Below are positions 15,713 through 24,108 of a stretch of 64,000 nt of DNA, one piece after another; position 1 is the stretch's first letter, and each line of letters opens with the position of its first letter. The DNA comes from RYN-230 sp963834515 (GTDB taxonomy: Bacteria; Actinomycetota; Actinomycetes; Streptosporangiales; Streptosporangiaceae). The stretch is taken from the NCBI GenBank assembly GCA_963834515.1, contig CAWICB010000002.1:558001-622000 (forward strand). The letters are read 5' to 3'. The position numbers and the translations under genes are program-made. The notes under the pieces were generated by a model. The model saw only the letters and a program-made list of their open reading frames with translations. It was not told where the DNA came from and did no database searches.

Positions 15713-17257
15713 CTACCCCGCCAACCTCGCAGTCACCTGGGCAGATCACGCTCGGCACGGCTCGGGGCCGGTGGGTGCTGGCGGCCACCGTGCTTGGGTC
15801 GAGCATGGCGTTCCTCGACTCCACCGTGGTCAACGTGGCGCTGCCGACCATCGGCCGGGAGCTGCACACATCGCTGGCCGGCCTGCAGTGGGTGGTGACC
15901 GCGTACACGCTCACCCTGGCCGGGCTGATCCTGCTCGGCGGCTCGCTCGGCGACCGGTTCGGGCGGCGCCGGGTGTTCCTCATCGGGGTCATCTGGTTCG
16001 CGCTGGCCTCGGCCGTCTGCGGTGTGGCCCCGGACATCGCGGTGCTGGTCGCGGCCCGGGCGGTGCAGGGCATCGGCGGCGCGCTGCTTACGCCGGGCTC
16101 GCTGGCCATCATCCAGTCCACGTTTGCCCAGGATGACCGGCCGCGGGCCATCGGCGCCTGGTCCGGGCTGGGCGGTGTGGCGGGCGCGGTCGGCCCGTTC
16201 CTGGGCGGCTGGATCGTCGGCTCCATCGGCTGGCGGTGGATCTTCCTGCTCAATCTGCCGCTAGCGGCCGCGGTGGTCGTGGTGGGCGTGCGGCACGTGC
16301 CGGAGAGCCGCGACCCGGACGCGCACGGCCGGTTCGACATCGCCGGGTCGGTGCTGACCGCGCTGACCCTGGCCGGGATCACTGAAGCGCTGATCGAGGC
16401 GCAATCCGGCCGCAAGGTCGTGGTGGCTGTGTCCGCGGTCGTCGGGGTGGCCGCCGGGCTGGGCTTCGTGCTGCTGGAACAACACCGCGCGCGGCATCCG
16501 GACCGGGTGCCGCCGATGCTGCCGCTGAGCATCTTCCGCAACCGCGAGTTCACCACGATCAACGTGATCACGTTCGTGGTGTACGGCGCGATGGGCGCGG
16601 TGTTCTTCCTGCTCGTGCTGGACCTGCAGGTGGTGGCGCACTTCTCCCCGCTGGAGGCGGGCGTCTCGCTGCTCCCCTCCACCGCGGCCATGCTGCTGCT
16701 GTCCGCCCGGGCCGGGGCGCTGGCCCAGAAGATAGGCCCGCGCTGGCTGATGACCGGCGGCCTGCTGACCGCCGCGATCGGGTTGCTGCTGCTCACCCGC
16801 ATCGGGCCGAACGCCTCGTATGTGGCCGATGTGCTGCCCGGCCGTGCTGCTGTTCGGCCTGGGGCTGTCCATGACCGTGGCCCCGCTCACCGCCACCGTC
16901 CTGGCCAGTGCGGACGACCGGCACGCGGGAATCGCCAGCGGGGTGAACAACGCCACGGCCCGGGCCGCCGGGCTGCTTGCGGTGGCCGGGCTGCCCGCCG
17001 CGGTCGGGCTCAGCGGGGCGGCGCTGCACGACCAGGCGCAGCTGAACAGCGGGTTCCATAAGGCGATGGTGATCTGCTCCGCGCTGATGGCGCTGGCCGC
17101 CGGGCTGTCGGCCGTGCTGGTCAGCAACGACGTGCTCAAGCCGAAGGCGGGTGGGCCGGTGGCCCACCCGGAGTGCCTGACCAACTGCCCGGTCGCCGCC
17201 CCGCCGCTGGAACCGTCGGCGCAGGTGCTCACCCCGGGTGCGGCTGACCGGCACTAA
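15709..17257 (+). pseudogene. DHA2 (EmrB/QacA) MFS drug exporter, frameshifted
   Basis: The first frame encodes about 11 of 14 expected helices with MFS motifs (FLDSTVVNVALPTI, GDRFGRRRVF). At about 16836-16843 the frame breaks: GPNASYVADVLP continues only in the next frame as AVLLFGLGLSMTVAPLTATVL, and that frame runs to 17257. Removing one base from the CCCGG run restores a single protein of about 515 residues. Family role: proton-driven export of hydrophobic toxicants. Either a real single-base inactivation or a read error. Confidence 0.85.
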
Positions 17258-17323
17258 GCTCGTAACTTGTCCCCGCGCCGGGTCTCCCGGCGGTCCATGA
17301 CTCACCACGGAAAGCCCGCGAGC

Positions 17324-19021
17324 ATGCGCTGGTCACAGATGTTCATCCCAACCCTGCGGGAAGCGCCGGCCGACGCCGGGGCGGCCAGCCACCGGCTGCT
17401 GCTGCGGGCCGGTTATGTCCGGCAGCTGTCGGCCGGGCACTACTCGCTGCTGCCGCTCGCGGTGCGGGTGCGCGCCAAGATCATCGGCATCATCCGTGAG
17501 GAGATGAACCGGCTGGGCGGGCAGGAGGTGCTGCTGCCGACCATGCACCCGGCGGAAATCTGGCAGCGCAGCGGCCGCTGGGAAACCATGGAAGACGTCA
17601 TGTTCCGGGTCATCGACCACAAGGGCGCGGTCAACGTGCTCAGCGTGACCCACGAGGAGATCTTCGCGCTGCTGGCCGGGGAGCTGAAGTCGTACAAGCA
17701 GCTGCCGCAGGTGTGGTACCAGTTCCAGACCAAGTTCCGGGACGAGCCGCGGCCCCGGGCCGGGCTGCTCCGGGTCCGCGAGTTCACCATGAAGGACTCC
17801 TACAGCTTCGACCTGGACCCGGCCGGGCTGGACGTGGCGTTCGACCGGCACCGCGCCGCCTACCTGCGCATCTTCGAGCGGCTGGGTATCCGGGCCATCC
17901 CGGTGGAGGCGTCGAGCGGGGCGATGGGCGGCCGCGACTCGACTGAGTTCATGTGCCCCTCGGACGCCGGCGAGGACCTGGTCGCCTACTGCCCGGAGTG
18001 CAGCTACGCGGCCAACGTGGAGAAAGCCACGTCGCAGCTGGCCGAGGTCAGCGACGGGCCCGGGCTGCCTGGGCCAGAGCGGTTCGGCACGCCCGGCGTC
18101 CGCACCATCGAGGATCTGGCCACCGGGTACGACGCCCCGGCCGATCGGCAGATCAAGACGCTCGTCTACGTGCTGGACGGCAAGCTGACCCTGGTGCTGA
18201 TGCGCGGCGACCATGCGCTCAATGAGCAGAAGCTGGCCGACGCGACCGGGGCCGCCACCATCCGCCCGGCCCAGCCGGAGGAGATCCGGGAGGCGCTCGG
18301 CGCGCTGCCCGGCAGCCTCGGCGCGGTCGGGGTGAGCGGCTTCCCGGTGCTCGCGGACGAGGCGCTGCGCGGCCGCCGGGACATGGTGACCGGGGCCAAC
18401 ATCGACGACCAGCACCTGCGCGGGGTGGATGTCGACCGGGACATCGGCGTCGGGTCCTGGTTCGACCTGCGCGAGGTGGTGGCCGGGGAGCCCTGCCCGC
18501 GGTGCGGGCACCCGCTGGAGCTGCTGACCACCATCGAGATCGGGCACATCTTCAAGTTGGGCTACAAGTTCACCAAGGTGTTCAACATCGCCGTGCTGGA
18601 CGCCAACGGCGAGCGGGTGCACCCCATCATGGGCAGCTACGGGATCGGCGTGGAACGGTCGCTGGCCTCGATCGTCGAGTGCCACCACGACGAGCGCGGC
18701 ATCGTGTGGCCGGTGGCCGTGGCGCCGTTCAGCGTGGTGGTCGTGGTGGCCCAGTCCAACGATGACGAGGTGGCCGCGGCCGGGGAGTCGCTGTACGGGC
18801 AGCTCAGCGCGGCCGGCGTCGAGGTGATCATCGACGACCGGCCGGAGCGGGCCGGGGTGAAGTTCAGCGACGCCGAGCTGACCGGCATCCCGTACCGGAT
18901 CACGGTCGGCAAGCGCGGCCTGGCCGATGGATCGGCCGAGCTGACCGACCGGCTCACTGGTGAGACTCGGAAGGTCGCGCTGGGCGACGTGGTGACCGAG
19001 CTGACCGCACTGCTGCGCTAG
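17324..19021 (+). CDS. proS: Proline-tRNA ligase, bacterial type with editing domain
   Basis: A 565-residue class II synthetase that charges tRNA(Pro). It begins MRWSQMFIPTLREAP; motif 2 includes FQTKFRDEPRPRAG followed by REFTMKDSYSF; motif 3 is GSYGIGVERSLASIVE. A YbaK-like editing domain is inserted at about residues 225-405, and the anticodon-binding domain follows (about 465-565). ATG 17324 is preferred over the 57-base longer frame because the family begins there and GGAAAG lies upstream. A hairpin begins 2 bases after the stop. Confidence 0.95.
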   Translation: MRWSQMFIPTLREAPADAGAASHRLLLRAGYVRQLSAGHYSLLPLAVRVRAKIIGIIREEMNRLGGQEVLLPTMHPAEIWQRSGRWETMEDVMFRVIDHKGAVNVLSVTHEEIFALLAGELKSYKQLPQVWYQFQTKFRDEPRPRAGLLRVREFTMKDSYSFDLDPAGLDVAFDRHRAAYLRIFERLGIRAIPVEASSGAMGGRDSTEFMCPSDAGEDLVAYCPECSYAANVEKATSQLAEVSDGPGLPGPERFGTPGVRTIEDLATGYDAPADRQIKTLVYVLDGKLTLVLMRGDHALNEQKLADATGAATIRPAQPEEIREALGALPGSLGAVGVSGFPVLADEALRGRRDMVTGANIDDQHLRGVDVDRDIGVGSWFDLREVVAGEPCPRCGHPLELLTTIEIGHIFKLGYKFTKVFNIAVLDANGERVHPIMGSYGIGVERSLASIVECHHDERGIVWPVAVAPFSVVVVVAQSNDDEVAAAGESLYGQLSAAGVEVIIDDRPERAGVKFSDAELTGIPYRITVGKRGLADGSAELTDRLTGETRKVALGDVVTELTALLR

Positions 19022-20090
19022 CCCGGGGGGCGACCCCCCGGACCCCCCGGCGAGCCGCTGGCCCGGTGGGAACACGCCTGCGGCGCGCCCCCCCTCGCCA
19101 GCGGGGTCGCGCCGCTGCGAACAGGCTGGTCATGGTGACGGTGGCCAGCACGCCGCCGATGACGCACAACGACAGTGCGGTGCTGATGTGCGGCAGTGGC
19201 AGCGGGCCGACCCGGGTGACCCCGGACTGGGCCAGCGCCTCGATCAGCAGCTTGACCCCGATGAAGGCCAGGATGGCCGACAGGCCTGCGGACAGGTGGG
19301 CCAGCCGGTCCAGCAGCCCGCCGATCAGGTAGTACAGGTGGCGCAGGCCCAGCAGGGCGAACGCGTTGACGGCCAGCACCATGAGCGGATCCCGGGTCAG
19401 CCCGAACACGGCCGGGATGGAGTCCATCGCGAACACCAGGTCGGTGGCGGCAATCGCGCCGGCCAGCGCCAGCACCGGGGGCAGCGCCCGGCGGAGCCGG
19501 CTGCCCCCGGCGCCCGCACCGGGCAGCAGCCGGCGTACCGGGCCTGGTGGCGCGGGCAGGGTCACGGCGGCCGGGCCGGCGCCGGACCCGCTGGCCGTGC
19601 TGTACGCCAGCCGGCCCGCCGTGATCAGCAGCATGGCGCCGAACACGTACAGCACCCAGTCGAACCGGTTCAGCGCGGCGGTGCCGGCCGCGATGAACGC
19701 GCCGCGCAGCACCAGGGCCAGGCCGATGCCGAGCAGCAGCACCCGGCTGCGCTGCCGGGGCGGCACCGCGGACCGGCCGATGAGCAGCACGAACACGAAC
19801 AGGTTGTCCAGGGACAGGCTGTACTCGGTGAGCCAGCCGGCGAAGAACTGGCCGGACGCCCGGGGGCCGGCCGTGGCCGCGACCGCCACGCCGAACAGCG
19901 CGCCGAGGGCCACGATGCCTGCCGTGCACAGCGCCGCCTCGGCCAGCCCGGGCTCGCGGCCGCGCCGGGAGCTCACGATCAGGTCGGCCATGGCCACCGC
20001 GACCACCACGCCGAGGGCCACACCCCACAGCCACGCCGGGACGGGCAGGGTGTGGATCGGCGAGGCGGCCGTGCGCGCTGCGGTGGTCAG
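18954..20090 (-). CDS. TerC family integral membrane protein
   Basis: A TerC-like protein with about nine membrane segments and the hallmark sequences LSLDNLFVFVLL and ATDLVFAMDSIPAVFG. The family is linked to tellurite resistance and to metal (Mn) export. The proposed start is CTG 20090, giving an N-terminus running into PVPAWLWGVALG; a stop precedes it in frame, GGAGG lies 9 bases upstream, and CTG overlaps the upstream stop as CTGA. The next GTG (20021) would cut the first helix. The Arg/Ser-rich C-terminus runs 68 bp into proS and is doubtful; a one-base shift would end the gene at 19018. Confidence 0.8.
   Translation of the reverse strand: MTTAARTAASPIHTLPVPAWLWGVALGVVVAVAMADLIVSSRRGREPGLAEAALCTAGIVALGALFGVAVAATAGPRASGQFFAGWLTEYSLSLDNLFVFVLLIGRSAVPPRQRSRVLLLGIGLALVLRGAFIAAGTAALNRFDWVLYVFGAMLLITAGRLAYSTASGSGAGPAAVTLPAPPGPVRRLLPGAGAGGSRLRRALPPVLALAGAIAATDLVFAMDSIPAVFGLTRDPLMVLAVNAFALLGLRHLYYLIGGLLDRLAHLSAGLSAILAFIGVKLLIEALAQSGVTRVGPLPLPHISTALSLCVIGGVLATVTMTSLFAAARPRWRGGARRRRVPTGPAARRGVRGVAPRASAAVRSARSPRRPARPSESHQ
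19023..19041 (+). terminator. Terminator hairpin after proS
   Basis: CCGGGGGG (19023-19030), triloop CGA, CCCCCCGG (19034-19041): a perfect 8-bp GC stem directly after the proS stop, without a U-tract. It falls inside the open frame of the convergent TerC gene, arguing that TerC's native end may be nearer 19018 in another frame. Confidence 0.6.
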
Positions 20091-21404
20091 CCCGGCTCAC
20101 CTCCTGAGCCGGCGGACGTGGCCCGGCTGGGACCGGCCCCGGGGGTCCGGGGGGCCTGGGCGGCTTGGGCCGCCCGGGCCGCCTGCCCGAAGTCGGCCGG
20201 GGTGAGCACGCCGGCCACATCCCCGTCGGCCCCGGTGACCAGCACGTGCCCGGCGGTGTGCCCGGCGGCCGGGCTGTGCGGGCGGCGGTTGAGCCTGGTG
20301 TACAGGCCGGCCAGCGGCTCGTCGGGGGTGGCGATGACCAGCTGGTCCACTGGGGTGGCCGCCTGGGCGAGCCGGGTGGCCGGGCGGCGGCCGCGTGGCA
20401 CCGCGCTCAGCTGGCTCCGGGTGACCAGGCCGGTGCCGCTGGCCGTCGAAGTCCCGGACCGGGAACGCGGTGATACCGGGCGGGGCGGGCACCAGGCCCA
20501 GCTCGCTGTCGCCTTCCAGGAACGACTGAACGCTCTGCCAGCCGCGGGCGGCCGGTACCGGCTCGGCCGGCGGCAGGATGTCGCGGACCCGCAGCCCGGC
20601 CAGGGCGGCGTAGGTCAGCGCCGGGCCTGCCTCGGCCCGGGACGCGGTGATCATCAGGATGCCGAGCAGCGCGGCCCAGATGCCGGTCATGTGGTGCAGG
20701 ATCACCGCGGTGGTCCCGGCCGCGGTCAGGACCGCCCCGGTGACCTGGCCGAACCGGGCGGAGATGAGGATGGCCCGGGTGGGGTCGCCCGAGCGCGCCC
20801 ACGCCAGCGCTCGGACGATCCGCCCACCGTCCAGCCCGGCGGCAGGCACCAGGTTGGCCACCCCGAGCAGGCCGTTGATCCAGGCCGCCGCGAGAGCCAC
20901 GGTCACCGGCAGCTCCGTGCTGCTGCGGCCCGGGCCACCCAGCGCGGCCAGCACAGCCACGCCAGCGCCGGCCAGCAGCAGGCTGACGGCCGGGCCGGCC
21001 GCGGCGGCCAGCCCCTGGGCCCGCGGGCTGGGCAGTTCCGACCGGCCGTGGCTGACGCCGCCGAACAGCCCCACCGTGGCCGTGGCCCGGCCCCGGTAGT
21101 GCCGGATCACAATCGCGTGGCCAAGTTCGTGGGCCAGCAGGCTGGCCAGCAGGATGACGACCCCGGCCGCGGTGGCGGCCAGATAGCTCAGCACCGGCTT
21201 ACCCGGGGTCGCGGCGGGCAGCGCCAGTGCGCCGAGCGCGGCGGCCAGCACGCCGAGCAGGTAGCCGCCGGGGGCCAGCCGGACCTGGATGCCGCCCGGC
21301 TGGATGCCGCCCGGCTGAGGACCGTCCAGCTGAGGACCGCCCGGCTGCGCTGGGCCAGACGATGGCTGAACAGAAGCCTCGGCCGGCGGGCGGGTCGGGG
21401 TCAC
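20087..21404 (-). pseudogene. Site-2 protease (M50) membrane metalloprotease with CBS-type C-terminus, frameshifted
   Basis: A membrane protease with zinc motif HELGH, the distal NLVPAAGLDGGR motif and about six helices, like Rv2625c-type actinobacterial enzymes. The N-terminus is a Pro/Gly repeat. At about 20441-20444 the frame breaks after FPVRDFDG; one base fewer in GGCC continues it as SGTGLVTRSQLSAVPRG and a CBS-like domain that ends GGEPG at TGA 20087. Without correction the frame runs to 20097 through unrelated sequence. GTG 21404 has a GAGGAG site. Probably a read error or recent lesion because the downstream part is well conserved. Confidence 0.82.
20100..20104 (-). promoter_or_regulatory. 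Ribosome-binding site supporting a CTG start for TerC
   Basis: GGAGG on the minus strand, 9 nt before CTG 20090-20088. With no ATG, GTG or TTG in frame upstream of the conserved PAWLWG, it is the main evidence for non-canonical initiation. Confidence 0.5.
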
Positions 21405-21511
21405 GGTGCTCTCCTCGGCGGCCGGCCAGGGGTTGACCGGCCTCTAACCACTATCCATTGCCGGGGAGATCCGGGTCAGCCGCGCTTTCCGGCTAACATA
21501 AGGGATCGGAA

Positions 21512-21528
21512 TTGCCGCTTCCCGGCAA
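21512..21528. promoter_or_regulatory. Inverted repeat upstream of the PucR-type gene
   Basis: TTGCCG, 5 bases, CGGCAA: a perfect dyad 26 bp before GTG 21554. It may be an operator for the adjacent regulator or a chance GC hairpin; one copy only. Confidence 0.35.
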
Positions 21529-21553
21529 AGAACTATCCGGAAGGGCCGACCCG

Positions 21554-22756
21554 GTGAGCCAGCCCAGCAGCCGTCCGCTCCAGCCTGACCAGCAGGAATC
21601 GCCTGATCTTGAGGGCATCGCCAAGGCGGCCAGCCGGGAGACGGGCGGAGTGCCCCCCGGCCTGCTCGGCGACTACCTGCCGGCCGTGCTCGACGCGGCC
21701 CGGACCGGGCGCCGGCTGACCGCCACCGAACTGGCTGGCTACGGCCGGTCCGGGGAACGGGCCGCGGAAGGCGGGGTGGCGCTGCGGGGCCTGGTCAACC
21801 TGTTCCTGTCCGCGACCTGGCGGCTGTGGCGCGAGCTGCCCAGCCTGGCCGACCTGCACGCGGCCGGGCTGGGCGTGATGCACGCGGCCGACGACGCGGT
21901 CGCGGCGGCCGCCGAGGGCTTCGAGCGGGCCCACCTGTCCATCGCCCGGCGCGAGGAGGCGGAACGTCTCGAGTTCGTCGATGACCTGCTGTCCGGGCGG
22001 GGTGCGGCCGCCGACCTGCTGACCCGGGGCGAGCGGCTGGGCCTGCGGCTGGCCGGCCCGCACCAGGTCGTGCTGGCCGGGTATACGCCCGGAGTCACCG
22101 CCACCCGGCCGCTGGGCAAGGACCTTGACCGGCTGGTGGCCGAGGCGGCCGCCCCGTCGCCGTCGCTGACCGTGAGCCGCGGCGGGCGGCTGGTCGCGGT
22201 CACCGGGGTGACCGGCGGCGGCGAGGCCAGCCGGGTCGCGGTCGCCCTGGTCCGCGCGCTCACCCGCGGGCAGCCGGACCAGGTCGGCGACGACCCGCGG
22301 CCGTGGCGGGTGGCGTTCGGCCGGCCGTACCCGGGCCCGGGCGGGGTCCGCCGGTCGTTCGACGAGGCCGGCGACGCGCTCGATGTGGCTCAGCACCTGG
22401 GCATGCCCGACCCGGTGGTGGACGCCGCCGACCTGCTCGTCTACCAGGTGCTGCTGCGCGACCGGCCCGCCATCACCGACCTGGTCGGCGCGCTGCTCAC
22501 CCCGCTGGCCCGGGCCCGGGGCGGCGCCGTCCCGCTGCTGGAGACATTGCAGGAGTACTACGCGGGCGGCGGAGTGGCGGCCGAGGCGGCCCGGCGGCTG
22601 CACCTGTCGGTCCGCGCCGTGACCTACCGGCTGGCCCGGGTCAGGGAACTCACCGGGTACGACCCGGCCGATCCGGCCCACGGCCTGGCGCTACGGGTCG
22701 CGGTCATCGGCGCCCGGATGCTGGACTGGCCCGCCGTCCCGCTGGATGCTTCGTAG
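21554..22756 (+). CDS. PucR/CdaR family transcriptional regulator
   Basis: A 400-residue regulator with a helical N-terminal sensor (about 30-150), a GGDEF-like middle region typical of CdaR (about 170-300), and a C-terminal PucR helix-turn-helix (LLETLQEYYAGGGVAAEAARRLHLSVRAVTYRLARVRELTG, described in pieces). Relatives activate purine or sugar-acid catabolism; no such genes adjoin. GTG 21554 follows GGAAGGG; TTG 21512 in the same frame is less likely because it sits inside a dyad. Its 3' end overlaps the convergent thioredoxin reading frame. Confidence 0.88.
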   Translation: MSQPSSRPLQPDQQESPDLEGIAKAASRETGGVPPGLLGDYLPAVLDAARTGRRLTATELAGYGRSGERAAEGGVALRGLVNLFLSATWRLWRELPSLADLHAAGLGVMHAADDAVAAAAEGFERAHLSIARREEAERLEFVDDLLSGRGAAADLLTRGERLGLRLAGPHQVVLAGYTPGVTATRPLGKDLDRLVAEAAAPSPSLTVSRGGRLVAVTGVTGGGEASRVAVALVRALTRGQPDQVGDDPRPWRVAFGRPYPGPGGVRRSFDEAGDALDVAQHLGMPDPVVDAADLLVYQVLLRDRPAITDLVGALLTPLARARGGAVPLLETLQEYYAGGGVAAEAARRLHLSVRAVTYRLARVRELTGYDPADPAHGLALRVAVIGARMLDWPAVPLDAS

Positions 22757-23297
22757 CCCCGCGCCGATAGGCCGATGAGGGCCAGCCAGGGCCGGTAAGC
22801 ATCAGCGCGGTGCATTTGTGGTCATCCGTGACCACAAATGCACCGCGCTGATGAAAGCTGCTCAGCTCTGCTGGGCCGGCTCCTGGTCGTGGGCCGGCTC
22901 GGTCGTGGTCGTGGTCGTGGCCCTGCGCCTCGTCCTGCGCCTGGTCCTTGGCCAGGTCGGCCCGGACCTCGTCCATGTCCAGTTCCTGGGCCTTGCCGAT
23001 CAGCTCCTCGAGCGCCTGCTCGGGCAGTGCGCCGGGCTGGGCGTAGAGCACCACGTTGTCCCGGATGATCATCAGGGTCGGGATGGACGAAATGCCGAAC
23101 GTCTGGGCCAGGCCCGTCTCGGCGTCCGTGTCCACCTTGCCGAACACCGCGTCCGGGTGCCGCTCCGACGCCCGGTCGAAGATCGGCCCGAACATCCGGC
23201 AGGGACCGCACCAGGCCGCCCAGAAGTCCACCAGGACCATGTCCGCACCGCCGACCACGGACTCGAAGTTCTCGCCCGTAAGCTCGACCGTCGCCAT
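22704..23297 (-). CDS. Thioredoxin with an unusual C-terminal extension
   Basis: A thioredoxin fold with active site WCGPC (about residues 29-33) and cis-Pro in SSIPTLMII. The domain ends near residue 115 (ELDMDEVRADLAKDQ). The frame then continues through His/Asp repeats (HDHDHD), a Gly/Pro stretch and both arms of the 52-bp palindrome, ending only at 22704 inside the convergent PucR gene. The extension looks acquired: original stop lost when the palindrome arrived (inference). It reduces protein disulfides with thioredoxin reductase, which is not encoded here. ATG 23297 follows GGAGAG. Confidence 0.8.
   Translation of the reverse strand: MATVELTGENFESVVGGADMVLVDFWAAWCGPCRMFGPIFDRASERHPDAVFGKVDTDAETGLAQTFGISSIPTLMIIRDNVVLYAQPGALPEQALEELIGKAQELDMDEVRADLAKDQAQDEAQGHDHDHDRAGPRPGAGPAELSSFHQRGAFVVTDDHKCTALMLTGPGWPSSAYRRGATKHPAGRRASPASGRR
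22801..22852. repeat. Perfect 24-bp inverted repeat with TCCG loop
   Basis: Bases 22801-22824 and 22829-22852 are exact reverse complements separated by TCCG. The stem is AT-richer than its surroundings (core TGCATTTGTGGTCA). It lies between two convergent genes, within the thioredoxin open frame. It could be a bidirectional terminator or a mobile palindromic element (REP/MITE-like). Confidence 0.9.
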
Positions 23298-23488
23298 GGA
23301 ATCTCTCCTCGTCTCACCGGGTACCCCACGCTGAGATACCCGCCAGGGTATGCAACCGGAGGGGGCGCCGGGGCATTCCCGCAGATACCCGTTGTAGCCA
23401 CCACGGCCCGCCGGTTATGCCCCGGCCGCGCCACTTCCTGGCCGCCCTGGGCCCGGTGCCCGTCGAAGACCCGGGGTGAAGACCCGGG

Positions 23489-24100
23489 CTACTGGCCTGC
23501 GCCGGGGTGCACGTCGGTGCCGTCGGCGTCCATCCACTTGACCGCGGCCCCGGGCTCCGGGCGCCACCGCACCATGGCGGCCAGCAGGTCCCCGGGGTCA
23601 GCCGAGGCCAGGATCAGCTCCCGGTGCGCGGGGCGGAGGAACCGCTCGGCGGCGGCGTGGTCGAGGAAGCGGAGCAGGTCGTCGTAGTAGCCCAGCAGGT
23701 TCAGCAGCCCGGCCGGCTTGGCGTGCAGCCCGAGCTGGGACCAGGTGACGACCTCGGCGAATTCCTCCAGCGTGCCGACCCCGCCGGGCAGCGCGATGAA
23801 GCCGTCGGCCAGCGACGCCATGACCGCCTTGCGCTCGTGCATGGACCCCACCACGCGCAGGTCGGCCAGCCCGGGATGGGCCACCTCGGCGTCCGCCAGC
23901 TGGGCCGGGATGACCCCGGTGATCTCGCCGCCGGCGTCCAGCACCGCGTCGGCCAGCGCGCCCATGGTGCCCACGTGGGCACCGCCGTACACCACCCGGA
24001 TGCCGCGCCGGGCCAGGTCACGGCCGAGCACGGCGGCGCCCGCCCGGTACTCCGGGCGGCGGCCCGGGTTGGAGCCGCAGAACACGCCGACCGAGCGCAC
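23489..24100 (-). CDS. LOG family (TIGR00730) Rossmann-fold protein
   Basis: A 203-residue LOG-type protein: VGVFCGSNPG at the N-terminus, the PGGVGTLEE active-site motif (about residues 105-113), and Arg/Glu in MHERKAVM. The family releases the base from nucleoside 5'-monophosphates (cytokinin riboside phosphate phosphoribohydrolase). GTG 24100 is used; the gene follows the YbjQ gene by 8 bp on the same strand. Confidence 0.88.
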   Translation of the reverse strand: MRSVGVFCGSNPGRRPEYRAGAAVLGRDLARRGIRVVYGGAHVGTMGALADAVLDAGGEITGVIPAQLADAEVAHPGLADLRVVGSMHERKAVMASLADGFIALPGGVGTLEEFAEVVTWSQLGLHAKPAGLLNLLGYYDDLLRFLDHAAAERFLRPAHRELILASADPGDLLAAMVRWRPEPGAAVKWMDADGTDVHPGAGQ

Positions 24101-24108
24101 CGGCCCGG

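Noticed and set aside
17333..19075. Long minus-strand open frame (about 580 codons) opposite proS
   Set aside because: It mirrors proS in another frame, has Gln/His/Pro/Arg-rich nonsense composition and no domain; an artefact of high GC with few stop codons.
22801..22852. Could the palindrome mark an insertion sequence end?
   Set aside because: No transposase, no paired terminal repeat elsewhere in the window and no obvious target duplication; kept only as a palindromic element.
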